Shown here piece by piece: positions 27,152-36,127 of a DNA stretch of 64,000 nucleotides (position 1 is its first letter; each line of letters opens with the position of its first letter). This DNA comes from Alphaproteobacteria bacterium HGW-Alphaproteobacteria-7. Its GTDB lineage: Bacteria > Pseudomonadota > Alphaproteobacteria > Sphingomonadales > Sphingomonadaceae. The notes below the pieces were generated by a model. The model saw only the letters and a list, made by a program, of their open reading frames with translations, ran no database searches and had not been told where the DNA came from. The translations under genes and the position numbers were made by a program. The stretch spans positions 32,755 through 96,754 of the forward strand of contig PHEB01000018.1 in assembly GCA_002842735.1 (NCBI GenBank). The letters run 5' to 3'.

Positions 27152-28951
27152 GTGATTTATCATGCACAACGCCTGATGCAGATCCACGCGTTACTCGATC
27201 AAGGCCAGCCGAATGAGGCGCGGGCGCAAATCGAACAGGCGGTGTTGCACGAACCGGACAATCCGGCGGCATGGCATCTGGCGGGCGTGATCCGGCGGCG
27301 AACCGGGGATCTGACGGGCGCCATCACCGCGTTAAGGCAGGCAATCGCAGCGGGTCAGCCTGGGGCTGAGGTGTGGAACAGCCTCGGCCTGGCGCTGGAA
27401 GATTCCGGCCAGCCCCAGGAAGCGCTGCCCGTGTTCGAGCAAGCGATCGAGCGCGAGCCTGAATATGTGGCCGCTTTGACGAATCGCGCCCGCCTGCTGT
27501 GCCAAGCAGGCGAACACCAGAGCGCCGAAAGATCGCTGCGCGATGCACTGCAACGCCAGCCGCATTCGGTTGGATTGCTCAATTCGTTGGGAGCGACGCT
27601 GCTCGATGCTGGCCGCGCTGACGATGCGGAGCCGGTTTACCGCAAGGCGCTCGCGCTTCAACCTGATAACAGGGTTGCGACAATCCGGCTGGGGCAGGCC
27701 TTGCGCGAAATGGGGCAGGCTGCAGCTGCGGTGCAACTGTTCCGTGAAAGCCAGCCGAAGCTGGGCGGGACGCCCGAATTCGTCGAGGCGATGGCCGGGG
27801 CGCTTACCGAAAGCGGCGAATGGCGCGTGGCTGAAGACCAGCTGGAGCAATTGTGCAATCAGGCGCCGGGGTATTTTCCGGCCCATCGCGCACTGGTCAG
27901 GCTGGGGCGGGAATATGGATCGGAAAAGGATTGTTACCGCAGCTTTCGCGCGATGGCGCAGCAGTGGCCGCGCGAAACGCTGATATGGCATCATTGGCTA
28001 TCGATCCTGCTGCAATACCGCGATTATGCCGATTTGCTGACAGTCACTGAAACCGCAGCGGCCAGCATCGGGGATACCGAGCAGGTGCTTTTCAGCCGGG
28101 CAATTGCGCTGGGTGAACTGGGCCGGGCGGAGGAGGCCGAGGCGGTTTTTCAGCGGCTTGAACAATCACCGACAGATGGCACACAGGCCTATCTCTCCGC
28201 CCGCGCGCGCAATGCGATCCGGTTGCATGACGGGGCCAGAGCCGAACGGTTTGCCGCTCAGGCTGCGGCCCAAGACCCGCTTGACCAGTTCGCTCTGGCC
28301 TATCTCGGGCTGGCCTGGCGCCTGCTTGGCGATGAGCGCGAATTCTGGCTGCATGATTACGAGCGGCAGGCGCAGCAGATTGCCTTGGCGGGCTATGATA
28401 GGCCGGGCCGGCTGGAAGAATTGTGCGACGTGCTGCGCGAACTGCATCGTGCCCGGCATCATCCCCCGGATCAGAGCCTGCGCGGGGGGACGCAGACCGA
28501 GGGGGCTCTTTTCCTCCGATCACACCCGGCCATCCGGCAATTGCGAGATGCGATTTCCGAAACCGTATTGGCCTATGTGTCGGGCATGCCTGATGATGAC
28601 ACGCATCCCTTTTACCGGCGCAAGCAGGCGGGGGTGCGGTTTACCGGGTCGTGGTCAGTCAGGTTGACCGAGGCGGGCTTCCATATTGTTCACATCCATC
28701 AGGCCGGCTGGATCAGTTCTGCGCTGCATCTGGTTGTGCCCCCTGTAAAGGATGGCGAGCCCGACAATGCCGGCGCGCTGGTGTTGGGAGAGCCACCGGC
28801 TGAGCTGGCGCTTGGTTTGCCTCCGCGCCGTATAGTGCGGCCGAAGGAAGGGCATCTGGTGCTGTTCCCATCGTCGATGTGGCACGGAACCGTGCCGTTC
28901 GAGGGTGGGAACGAGCGGCTGACAGTCGCCTTCGATGTCGTTCCGGCCTGA
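27152..28951 (+). CDS. TPR protein with C-terminal 2OG-Fe(II) oxygenase-like domain
   Basis: The 599-residue protein carries at least five tetratricopeptide repeats from residue 5 to about 230 (such as NPAAWHLAGVIRRRTGDLTG and PEYVAALTNRARLLCQAGEH), a middle helical part, and a C-terminal putative 2OG-Fe(II) oxygenase domain. The latter shows SWSVRLTEAGFHIVHIHQAG, ALHLVVPP and the late block LVLFPSSMWHGTVPF with a His before the Arg-containing ERLTVAFDV strand. I favour the GTG at 27152 (GGGG ribosome site about nine bases before); an ATG at 27125 is possible. No signal peptide is seen, so it is likely cytoplasmic. The substrate is unknown. The TonB receptor is convergent. Confidence 0.82.
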   Translation: MIYHAQRLMQIHALLDQGQPNEARAQIEQAVLHEPDNPAAWHLAGVIRRRTGDLTGAITALRQAIAAGQPGAEVWNSLGLALEDSGQPQEALPVFEQAIEREPEYVAALTNRARLLCQAGEHQSAERSLRDALQRQPHSVGLLNSLGATLLDAGRADDAEPVYRKALALQPDNRVATIRLGQALREMGQAAAAVQLFRESQPKLGGTPEFVEAMAGALTESGEWRVAEDQLEQLCNQAPGYFPAHRALVRLGREYGSEKDCYRSFRAMAQQWPRETLIWHHWLSILLQYRDYADLLTVTETAAASIGDTEQVLFSRAIALGELGRAEEAEAVFQRLEQSPTDGTQAYLSARARNAIRLHDGARAERFAAQAAAQDPLDQFALAYLGLAWRLLGDEREFWLHDYERQAQQIALAGYDRPGRLEELCDVLRELHRARHHPPDQSLRGGTQTEGALFLRSHPAIRQLRDAISETVLAYVSGMPDDDTHPFYRRKQAGVRFTGSWSVRLTEAGFHIVHIHQAGWISSALHLVVPPVKDGEPDNAGALVLGEPPAELALGLPPRRIVRPKEGHLVLFPSSMWHGTVPFEGGNERLTVAFDVVPA

Positions 28952-29054
28952 TATAATCCGATAGACCGCTAACCTGCGCGACCGGGCCTGCACCCCGGCA
29001 ACCTGTGGCTGTGCGCTGGCTATAGCCGGGCATCCGCCAATTTTGCCGCGCCCA

Positions 29055-29098
29055 TAAAAAAACGGCGGGCCGGGCCGCGAAGCCCGCCGTTCTCTTTT
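29055..29098. terminator. Bidirectional terminator between the oxygenase and TonB receptor genes
   Basis: AACGGCGGGC at 29061 pairs with GCCCGCCGTT at 29082. A residues precede the stem and a T-rich run (tctctttt) follows it, so both convergent genes can stop here. Upstream of it, 28952-29054 shows nothing. Confidence 0.85.
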
Positions 29099-29113
29099 GC
29101 AGTTATGCCAGTC

Positions 29114-32038
29114 TTAGAAGCGCAGGCGAGCCTGAACCGTGTAGGACCGACCAAGCGCATAGGCATCGTAGAAGTTGATGTTGGTGTTGGCCTGTTCGAA
29201 GAACCCGGTCGCGGTCTGCGGCGGGAATTTGTCGAGCAGGTTGTCAACGATACCCGTGATCTCGATGTTTTCCGTTGCGCGGACACGCAGCGAAAGATTG
29301 ATCAAGTTCAGGTCAGGGATGCGAGCGCTATCGGGGAAGAAGCCTTCCAGCTCCGCACCTTCAAAGTTCTGCTTGCCGCCATTCTTCCAGACATAACGGA
29401 CCTGCGCAGTGATCGTTTCATTGCGCCACCCGGTGGTGAGGGTGTTGGCCCAACGGACCGTCACACCACCATTGCCCGAGAAGGCCGTATCGACAAACTC
29501 GCTGTCACCGATCTTGAACTTGTCGACATAGGTCAACACGTCGTTGAGGTAGATCTGGCCGCCAAGCGCATCGATCGATGCATCGAAGCCAACGTCAATC
29601 CCCGCAGTCTTCAACGGAACTTCCGAGTTGATCACGGTGGTGTTGATGAAGTCGACCTGACCGCTGGTCGGGTCACGCAGGATGCGATCACAAGCGGACT
29701 GAATCCCCGCGCTGTGGCACTGGCTCAGGAAGAAACCTGCGCCCTGGCCGGCAACGCGATTGGTCAGCCGGATGTTGTAGTAGTCAGCCGTGAACGACAT
29801 GTTGACCGCGCCGACATTGCGGGGCCCCAAGACGATACCGGCAGTCCAGGTTTCGGCCTTTTCTTCGGTCAGGTCAGGGTTCCCGAAGGAGAAGGTCTGA
29901 ACCTGGCTGTTGATCTGCTGGAAGGTCGGCATAACGATCGCCGGCACGCCTTCTGCAAGGCAACTGGCATCGTTACGAACCGGGTTGTTGGAGTTGCAAG
30001 GATCGACGAAGGACGGGAAGCCCTGATCGCCGTTACGGAACAGTTCGAACACGTTCGGCGCGCGCGCCGCACGGTTGAATGTCCCGCGAACCTTGACCCA
30101 GTCAAGCGGGGTGAATTCGGCTTCTGCCTTCCAGTTGAACAACCCGCCAACCGACGAGTAATCCGAGTAACGGGCACCCGCACCAATCGCCAGCATATCG
30201 ACGATCGGCAGACGGATTTCACCGTAGAACTCGGTCACGTCGATCGAGCCGGCAATCGAACCCTGCGCGTTGAAACCGATGATGTCACCGGTGCGCTTGG
30301 CATCGTCAACCTGGGTAACGCCAGTATCCTTGCGGTATTCGAAACCAGCCGCAATCCCGACAGGGCCGCCTGGCAGTTCGAACGCCGAACCGGTGATGTT
30401 GGTGGCAAACCGCAGCTGTTCAAAGCTTTCGGTGTCGGTGGTTGTCAGCGCCACGAAGGATACCATGTCGGGGGTCAGCGTGTTCGCCCCGAAAATGTTG
30501 ATCGGAACGCAGCCCGGGCCAGACCCGTTCGGGCAATTGTTCAGACCCTGGATCACCGCCGAACGACGGATATTGCCCTGGTTCTGCACCTTGTTGTCAA
30601 CCCGGCCAAAGCTGCCGATCACGTTGACCTTCCAGTTATCGTTCAGGTCATGATCGAAAATGGCACGGAGAGTCTTCGCATCGCTGGTGAAATCACCAAC
30701 ACGAGGGCCGGTTTCATTGAAACGACGGTTCATGACGAAATCCGCCGTGGGATCGGCACGCGAAGCCAAGGCAGCCGCCAGATCAGCGGGGATCAGCGGG
30801 CTATTGACAGGCACCACAATCCCGGTTGCCGGGGTAGGTGCCAGCGACACCTGCGTGTTGCTGTTGGTGAACGACGCATAGACATTCAGCCGTGACTTTT
30901 CCGAAAATTCGTAACGGCCAGTGGCGGTGAAAGTCAGCCGGTCGTTAGGGATGATCAGGAAGTTGTCAGGAGCGAAGTTGTAACGCGACGAACCGATCGA
31001 ACGCAGCGGAATGCCGCAGGCACCAGCCGAATTGAGCGGGGTGAGCTGACCAGCGTCGTTGAACGACAATGTGCCACCGTTCACCGCACCACCGGGGATG
31101 CCATCGCAATTGGTATCGGTGTTACCAGCCCCGAAGGTGCCTGGGATCAGCGTGCTGAGGTTCTGGAACGGGTTGCCAGCATCGTTGTTGATGGTGCCCC
31201 AAGGAGGCGTGGCCGAACCGCCGCTCGCCAAGCGAGCAAAGCCAGCGGGAATGTCGGACGGATCATCAACGACAACCACCGTTCCGCCAACGCCGACATC
31301 AACGTTCGGATCGAAGTAAAGCGCGGCCGAAGTGCGCGAGTAGTCAAAGCGACCCTGGCTTACGGAGTTGCGATCATTCCACGAACCATACAGCGTGATG
31401 TTACCACGGCCATCGGCAAAGTTGCCGCCGACCATGCCGGTGATCGAGTAACGTTCACCAACGCCGACTTCAGCAACGCTGTACTGCGAGGTCAATTCGA
31501 CGCCTTCAAAGTCATCACGCAGGATGAAGTTGATAACGCCGGCCATCGCGTCCGAACCGTAAACGGCCGATGCACCACCGGTCACCACTTCGACCCGCTT
31601 GATCAGGCCGGTCGGGATCTGCGAAATATCCACCACACCCGTGGTGGTCGAGGACGGAAGACGCTCACCATCAAGCAGGATCAGCGTACGACCAGGGCCA
31701 AGGCCGCGCAGGTCGAGCGTGGCGAAGTTTTCACCGCCCGAGTTGTTCGAAACGCGGGTGTTGCCGGGGATCAGCTGCGGAAGTTCGTTCAGCAGCGATT
31801 CCAGAGAGACCGTCCCGGTCAGCTGGATCTGTTCTGCGTCGACCGAAGTCACCGGGCTGGCGGATTCGATGTTCGGACGCGCGATGCGCGAACCGGTGAC
31901 GATGATTGCCGAGCTGGTGGTTGAAGTATCTGCACCCGCATCGGTAGCTTCATCCTGAGCCAACGCAGGCGAAGCCGCCAGCGCCAGACCCAGAGCGAGC
32001 GGTGCGGTGCTCGCCTTGAAAATAGAGATCTTTGTCAT
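29114..32038 (-). CDS. TonB-dependent receptor
   Basis: This outer membrane receptor imports a ligand by energy from TonB-ExbBD. The 974-residue protein has a signal peptide ending ASPALAQ and a TonB-box region (SAIIVTGSRI) right after an acidic, Thr/Ser-rich stretch. Its plug domain includes LLNELPQLIPGNTRVSNNSG, LDLRGLGPGRTLILLDGERL and VVTGGASAVYGSDAMAGVIN, and the 22-strand barrel ends in RSYTVQARLRF. Plug motifs of this type (GLGPGRTLVLLDGRR, GGASAVYGSDAVAGVVN) are typical of the large sphingomonad receptors. The ligand cannot be read. It has its own promoter region and terminator and no partner transporter nearby. Confidence 0.96.
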   Translation of the reverse strand: MTKISIFKASTAPLALGLALAASPALAQDEATDAGADTSTTSSAIIVTGSRIARPNIESASPVTSVDAEQIQLTGTVSLESLLNELPQLIPGNTRVSNNSGGENFATLDLRGLGPGRTLILLDGERLPSSTTTGVVDISQIPTGLIKRVEVVTGGASAVYGSDAMAGVINFILRDDFEGVELTSQYSVAEVGVGERYSITGMVGGNFADGRGNITLYGSWNDRNSVSQGRFDYSRTSAALYFDPNVDVGVGGTVVVVDDPSDIPAGFARLASGGSATPPWGTINNDAGNPFQNLSTLIPGTFGAGNTDTNCDGIPGGAVNGGTLSFNDAGQLTPLNSAGACGIPLRSIGSSRYNFAPDNFLIIPNDRLTFTATGRYEFSEKSRLNVYASFTNSNTQVSLAPTPATGIVVPVNSPLIPADLAAALASRADPTADFVMNRRFNETGPRVGDFTSDAKTLRAIFDHDLNDNWKVNVIGSFGRVDNKVQNQGNIRRSAVIQGLNNCPNGSGPGCVPINIFGANTLTPDMVSFVALTTTDTESFEQLRFATNITGSAFELPGGPVGIAAGFEYRKDTGVTQVDDAKRTGDIIGFNAQGSIAGSIDVTEFYGEIRLPIVDMLAIGAGARYSDYSSVGGLFNWKAEAEFTPLDWVKVRGTFNRAARAPNVFELFRNGDQGFPSFVDPCNSNNPVRNDASCLAEGVPAIVMPTFQQINSQVQTFSFGNPDLTEEKAETWTAGIVLGPRNVGAVNMSFTADYYNIRLTNRVAGQGAGFFLSQCHSAGIQSACDRILRDPTSGQVDFINTTVINSEVPLKTAGIDVGFDASIDALGGQIYLNDVLTYVDKFKIGDSEFVDTAFSGNGGVTVRWANTLTTGWRNETITAQVRYVWKNGGKQNFEGAELEGFFPDSARIPDLNLINLSLRVRATENIEITGIVDNLLDKFPPQTATGFFEQANTNINFYDAYALGRSYTVQARLRF

Positions 32039-32308
32039 TTAACTTGTCCCCTCAGACGCCGGAACTGCTGCCGGCACTGGTTCATGGATCAACAGGGCAG
32101 CACCCAAAAACAACAGTTGCCCCCTGCTGTGAGGGGAGATGCGACAGATGCGGGTGAAACAGCAATTGAAAATGCCCACCTTCGGGGAATTGCGTCAGTG
32201 ATGTGCCATTGTTGCAACAGTGTGTCTCTGGTGGCTGCGATGGGCCAGTCCGGCGTTCCGCTGCCTGTTTTGGCCGGGGCCTCGACGCACGGTGCGGCAC
32301 AATGCTGG
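32039..32308. other. Divergent intergenic region without recognised content
   Basis: About 270 bases between the TonB receptor and the operator before the thiolase gene. Both promoters must lie here or at its edge. I see no RNA gene, repeat or Fur-like site that would define the receptor ligand. Confidence 0.45.
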
Positions 32309-32335
32309 TTGACGGAAACGTAAGGTCTCCTTACG
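32309..32335 (+). promoter_or_regulatory. Overlapping operator-like palindromes before the thiolase gene
   Basis: Two symmetric elements overlap. TTGACG-GAAA-CGTAAG (32309-32324) resembles the LiuR-type MerR operator (TTGACGT..ACGTCAA-like) that controls branched-chain and fatty acid catabolism. CGTAAGG-TCT-CCTTACG (32319-32335) is a perfect 7-3-7 inverted repeat. They end about 30 bases before the ATG, so a repressor or MerR activator here would act on the promoter. Confidence 0.5.
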
Positions 32336-32366
32336 CGGTTCTCAAATCCAACTCAGAGGGACAATC

Positions 32367-33536
32367 ATGACCATAGCCTATATCGTAGAAGCCGTGCGCA
32401 CTGCTGGCGGGCGTCGCGGCGGGCGGCTTGCCGGGGTGCACCCGGTTGACCTGCTGGCGACCGCGCTCGATGCGATTGTCGAACGCAGCGGGATCGATCC
32501 TGCGGCGGTTGAGGACGTGATCACCGGCTGCGTCAGTCAGGCGGGCGAACAGGCGCTGCAGGTCGGGCGGATGGGCGTGCTGGCGTCAAAGCTGCTGCCG
32601 CAGTCGACGCCGGCGGTGACGATTGATCGCCAGTGCGGTTCCAGCCAGCAGGCGATCCAATTTGCCGCGCAAGCCGTGATGAGCGGGACGCAGGACGTGG
32701 TGATCGCCAGCGGGGTGGAAAGCATGAGCCGCGTGCCGATGGGCTCCAACGTCACGCTGCACATGAAAGAAGGCCTCTATAGCAAGGCCGACGGGCTTGA
32801 GGAAAAGTTCCCCGGCATCAACTTCAGCCAGTTCATGGGCGCCGAGATGATCGTCAAGAAGCACGGGCTGTCCAAGGACGATCTTGATCGCTTTGCCTTC
32901 GCCAGCCACCAGAAAGCGATCGCCGCGACCAAGGGCGGGGCGTTTGATGCTGAAATCGTGCCGGTGCCGATCGAAACGCCTGAGGGCGCGCAGTTGCACA
33001 CCAGTGACGAAGGCATCCGGTTTGATGCGACGCTGGAAGGGATCGCAGGGGTCAAGCTGCTGTCGCCTGACGGGGCGCATACGGCCGCGACCTCCAGCCA
33101 GATCTGCGACGGGTCGTCGGCGGTGCTGGTGGTATCCGAGGCAGCGTTGAAGCGCCACGGCCTCACCCCGCTGGCGCGCATCCACAACCTGACCGTGACC
33201 GCGGGCGACCCGGTGATCATGCTGGAAGAACCGCTGTTTGCGACCGATCGTGCCTTGCAACGCGCAGGCCTCAGCATCGCCGATATTGATCTCTATGAAG
33301 TCAACGAAGCCTTTGCTTCGGTGCCGCTCGCATGGCTCAAACATACCGGCGCTGACCCCGAAAAGCTGAACGTCCACGGCGGCGCGATTGCGCTCGGTCA
33401 CCCGCTCGGCGCGTCGGGCACCAAGCTGATGGCAACGCTGGTTCACGCGCTGCACCGCCACGGCAAGAAATATGGCCTGCAGACCATGTGCGAAGGCGGC
33501 GGGGTCGCCAACGTGACGATTATCGAGCGGCTTTGA
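32367..33536 (+). CDS. Acetyl-CoA acyltransferase / acetyltransferase (thiolase)
   Basis: This thiolase cleaves 3-ketoacyl-CoA or condenses acetyl-CoA in the cytoplasm. The 389-residue protein shows the acyl-enzyme Cys90 (IDRQCGSSQQA), His345 (GGAIALGHPLGASG) and the deprotonating Cys375 (MCEGGGVAN), with the expected spacing. The ATG at 32367 follows GAGGG. It heads a series with an SDR dehydrogenase and a crotonase, which points to beta-oxidation or branched-chain acyl-CoA breakdown rather than polymer synthesis. Degradative direction is an inference from context; specificity cannot be read. Confidence 0.93.
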   Translation: MTIAYIVEAVRTAGGRRGGRLAGVHPVDLLATALDAIVERSGIDPAAVEDVITGCVSQAGEQALQVGRMGVLASKLLPQSTPAVTIDRQCGSSQQAIQFAAQAVMSGTQDVVIASGVESMSRVPMGSNVTLHMKEGLYSKADGLEEKFPGINFSQFMGAEMIVKKHGLSKDDLDRFAFASHQKAIAATKGGAFDAEIVPVPIETPEGAQLHTSDEGIRFDATLEGIAGVKLLSPDGAHTAATSSQICDGSSAVLVVSEAALKRHGLTPLARIHNLTVTAGDPVIMLEEPLFATDRALQRAGLSIADIDLYEVNEAFASVPLAWLKHTGADPEKLNVHGGAIALGHPLGASGTKLMATLVHALHRHGKKYGLQTMCEGGGVANVTIIERL

Positions 33537-33543
33537 TTTGCCA

Positions 33544-33625
33544 CGTCACCCCGGCGCAGGCCGGGGCCCAGGGCCGCAATCGCCCTGCCTATTTGCATGA
33601 GATCCCGGCCTTCGCCGGGATGACG
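33544..33625. repeat. Intergenic inverted-repeat element
   Basis: Two GC-rich hairpin units, CACCCCGGCGCAGGCCGGGG and ATCCCGGCCTTCGCCGGGAT, face each other with mirrored CGTCA and TGACG ends, filling the gap between the thiolase and SDR genes. This is the widespread alphaproteobacterial type of dispersed intergenic element; a relative of it lies before argS (49416-49466). Confidence 0.75.
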
Positions 33626-33648
33626 ATTTGATTGAGAGGAACACGAAA

Positions 33649-34434
33649 ATGGAAGTTTCAGCCAACACCCCCGCCGTTGTCACCGGCGGCGCATCCGGCC
33701 TTGGGGCCGCCACCGCCCGCGCGCTTGCCGCCAAGGGCGCCAAGGTCGCGATCTTCGACATGAACGAGGAAAAGGGCGAAGCGGTCGCTGCCGAAATCGG
33801 CGGGGTGTTCTGCAAGGTCAACGTGACCAGCGATGACGATGTCGACGCCGGTTTCGCCAAGGCCCGCGCCGCCCACGGGCAGGAACGCATTCTGGTGAAC
33901 TGCGCAGGGATCGGCAACGCAATCAAGACCGCCAGCCGCAGCAAGGAAGACGGATCGATCAAGCACTTCCCGATCAGCGCGTTTGATTTCGTCATTCAGG
34001 TGAACCTGATCGGCACCTTCCGCTGCATCGCCAAATCGGCGGCGGGGATGCTGACTCTCGATCCGATTGACGAGAATGGTGAGCGCGGGGCGATTGTGAA
34101 CACCGCATCGGTGGCTGGCGAAGATGGTCAGATCGGTCAGGCGGCCTATTCGGCATCAAAGGCCGGGGTGATCGGCATGACCCTGCCGATCGCGCGCGAC
34201 CTGATGAACGAAGGCATCCGCGTGAACACCATCCTGCCGGGCATCTTCGACACCCCGCTGCTGGCCGCAGCCCCGCAGAACGTGCGCGATGCGCTGGCCG
34301 CATCGGTGCCGTTCCCCAAGCGTTTGGGCACCCCCCCCGAATATGCCAAGCTCGCCATGTGCATGATCGAAACCGGCTATTTCAACGGGGAAGATGTGCG
34401 GCTGGACGGCGGCATCCGCATGGCGCCGCGCTGA
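33649..34434 (+). CDS. SDR family 3-hydroxyacyl-CoA dehydrogenase (HSD10-like)
   Basis: The 261-residue short-chain dehydrogenase carries the cofactor loop TGGASGLG at 12-19, Asp near 37 after the second strand (AIFDMNEEKGE) indicating NAD preference, NCAGIGNA at 84-91, and the catalytic set Ser154, Tyr167 and Lys171 (AYSASKAG). The long insert SRSKEDGSIKHFPISAFDF and the C-terminal block PFPKRLGTPPEYAKLAMCMI resemble type II 3-hydroxyacyl-CoA dehydrogenase (HSD17B10), which acts on 2-methyl-3-hydroxybutyryl-CoA and similar esters. ATG 33649 was chosen with GAGAGGA upstream. It lies between the thiolase and crotonase genes. Confidence 0.9.
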   Translation: MEVSANTPAVVTGGASGLGAATARALAAKGAKVAIFDMNEEKGEAVAAEIGGVFCKVNVTSDDDVDAGFAKARAAHGQERILVNCAGIGNAIKTASRSKEDGSIKHFPISAFDFVIQVNLIGTFRCIAKSAAGMLTLDPIDENGERGAIVNTASVAGEDGQIGQAAYSASKAGVIGMTLPIARDLMNEGIRVNTILPGIFDTPLLAAAPQNVRDALAASVPFPKRLGTPPEYAKLAMCMIETGYFNGEDVRLDGGIRMAPR

Positions 34435-34458
34435 GTCCCGACCTTCCCGAATAAACGG

Positions 34459-34497
34459 AAAAGCCGCCCCGCGCCCAAAGGCACGAGGGCGGCTTTT
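34459..34497 (+). terminator. Rho-independent terminator after the SDR gene
   Basis: AAAAGCCGCCC (34459) and GGGCGGCTTTT (34487) form an 11-pair stem with a loop of about 17 bases and a short T run. It separates the thiolase-SDR unit from the crotonase gene. Confidence 0.88.
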
Positions 34498-34741
34498 CTG
34501 TTTCTCATGCTGGTTGGAATGCTGCCGTTCTCCGACGCGCCCGCCGATCGGCAGCTTTCCTACTTGCGGGGGCTGGCGCTAAATTCCCCGTATGCTCCGC
34601 ACGCCGATCGCCTGCCTTCGTGCCCGTCTTGAATGCGCGGCTTTGCGCGGGCTTGTTTTCCTGTTCTGGACAGTGTCACATGTGTCTCCAACAGGGCGCA
34701 GGCAGGCTGGCCGGTTAACCCGTCGAGGAAGAGAGAACCGC

Positions 34742-35614
34742 ATGACCCAATACACCCAGATCGTCGTCACCAAAGCCGATGGCATTGCGACCATCACCCT
34801 GAACCGCCCGGACAAGATGAACGCTTACACCCGCACCATGGGTGAGGAAATCATCGCGGCGATGGACGATATTGACGCCGATGATGCGGTACGCGCGGTG
34901 ATCTTCACCGGATCGGGTGAACGGGCGTTCTGCGCGGGTGCCGATCTGACGCCCGAAGGGGGAGGGCATGTCTTTTCTGATCCCACGCAGGTTGATGATC
35001 TGTCCGATCCGCGCGTGCGTGACGGCGGCGGGCGGCTGACGCTGCGGCTGTTCGAATCAAAAAAACCGCTGATCTCCGCCTGCAATGGTGTGGCCGTGGG
35101 TGTCGGCGCGACGATGCAATTGGCGATGGACATCCGTCTTGCCAGCGACACCGCACGTTTTGGCTTTGTCTTTGCCCGGCGCGGCATTGTGCCTGAGGCT
35201 GCGTCAAGCTGGTTCCTGCCGCGTATCGTCGGCATCAGCCAGGCGCTGGAATGGTGCTATACAGGCCGGGTGTTCGACGCGGCAGAGGCCAAGGCGGGCG
35301 GGCTGGTGCGATCGATCCATGCCCCGCAAGACCTGCTGCACGCGGCCAAAAGCCTCGCGACTGAAATTGCCGAAAATACCTCGGCCATTTCGGTTGCGAT
35401 GACGCGGGCGATGATGTGGCGGCTGATGAGCGCGGATCACCCGATGGAAGCGCACAAGATTGATAGCCGCGCGATTTATCGCCTGTCACGCGGGGCCGAT
35501 GCCAAGGAAGGCATCGCCAGTTTCCTTGAAAAACGCCGCCCGATGTATCCCGGCAAGGTCAGCGCCGATATGCCCGATTTCTATCCGTGGTGGGATGATC
35601 GCCAGTATGAGTGA
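34742..35614 (+). CDS. Enoyl-CoA hydratase/isomerase family protein
   Basis: The 290-residue crotonase-fold enzyme begins MTQYTQIVVTKADGIATITL with the typical NRPDKMNAYT start. It has the oxyanion blocks GSGERAFCAGADL and NGVAVGVGATMQLAMDIRLA, then EAASSWFLPRIVGISQALEW; the Glu in GIVPEAASS matches the catalytic region of hydratases. The C-terminus is longer than in minimal hydratases (RPMYPGKVSADMPDFYPWWD). I chose ATG 34742, preceded by GAGGAAGAGAG. An earlier in-frame ATG at 34592 has no conserved sequence behind it. It overlaps the MarR gene by eight bases. Confidence 0.9.
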   Translation: MTQYTQIVVTKADGIATITLNRPDKMNAYTRTMGEEIIAAMDDIDADDAVRAVIFTGSGERAFCAGADLTPEGGGHVFSDPTQVDDLSDPRVRDGGGRLTLRLFESKKPLISACNGVAVGVGATMQLAMDIRLASDTARFGFVFARRGIVPEAASSWFLPRIVGISQALEWCYTGRVFDAAEAKAGGLVRSIHAPQDLLHAAKSLATEIAENTSAISVAMTRAMMWRLMSADHPMEAHKIDSRAIYRLSRGADAKEGIASFLEKRRPMYPGKVSADMPDFYPWWDDRQYE

Positions 35615-36083
35615 GGAAACGGGCCAGCTCGGCGGGTTCCTGCCGTATCAGCTTTCGGTTGCCTCGAACGCGGTCAGCAGCCTGATTGCCGAGCGATATC
35701 GCAAGCGGTTTGGCCTCAAGGTTCCCGAATGGCGGGTGATGGCGGTGCTGGGCGATGCAGGAACGATGACCCAGCGCGGGCTGACGGCGGCCACGGTGAT
35801 GGACAAGGTCGCGGTCAACCGCGCGGTCAAGGTGTTGGAGGAGCGCGGGCTGATTGCGCGTGTGCCCAATCCGGGCGACGGGCGTTCGCACCTGCTCGCA
35901 TTAACGGGAGAGGGGCGTGCGATCCATGCCGAGGTGATGCCACTGGCCAAGGCGACCGAGCAGGAATTGATCGCAGGCTTGGCACCCGGCGAAGAAGCAA
36001 TGCTGCGCGGCCTGCTGGCCGGGTTGCGTCAACGCGCCATGGAACTGGCGCGCCGTAACGATGCGGGGCCGGAGCAGGGTTGA
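35607..36083 (+). CDS. MarR family transcription regulator
   Basis: The 158-residue protein has the winged helix of MarR: EWRVMAVLGDAGTMTQRGLT, a recognition helix in DKVAVNRAVKVLEERGLIAR, and a wing with NPGDGRSHLLALTGEGRAI. N- and C-terminal helices provide the dimer surface. The ATG overlaps the end of the crotonase gene (TATGAGTGA), so the two are translationally coupled. A repressor encoded with its target enzyme suggests control of this acyl-CoA unit by an acyl-CoA or aromatic ligand; this is inferred. Confidence 0.9.
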   Translation: MSEETGQLGGFLPYQLSVASNAVSSLIAERYRKRFGLKVPEWRVMAVLGDAGTMTQRGLTAATVMDKVAVNRAVKVLEERGLIARVPNPGDGRSHLLALTGEGRAIHAEVMPLAKATEQELIAGLAPGEEAMLRGLLAGLRQRAMELARRNDAGPEQG

Positions 36084-36098
36084 AACCTGCCCCGGCCC
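36066..36098 (+). terminator. Hairpin overlapping the MarR stop codon
   Basis: GGGCCGG-a-GCAGG pairs with CCTGC-c-CCGGCCC across a 7-base loop that holds the TGA stop. The stem is strong but no T-tract follows. It separates the MarR gene from convergent tadC. Confidence 0.5.
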
Positions 36099-36127
36099 AC
36101 GCGCATCGGACTTGGGTATTGCCGTTG

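Noticed and set aside
29105..30895. Open frame of 596 codons antisense to the TonB receptor
   Set aside because: Shadow frame without start context or motifs; the receptor is clear on the minus strand.
34592..34741. Upstream extension of the crotonase gene from ATG 34592
   Set aside because: The extra 50 residues are Arg/Cys-rich without family similarity; GAGGAAGAGAG before 34742 supports the later start.
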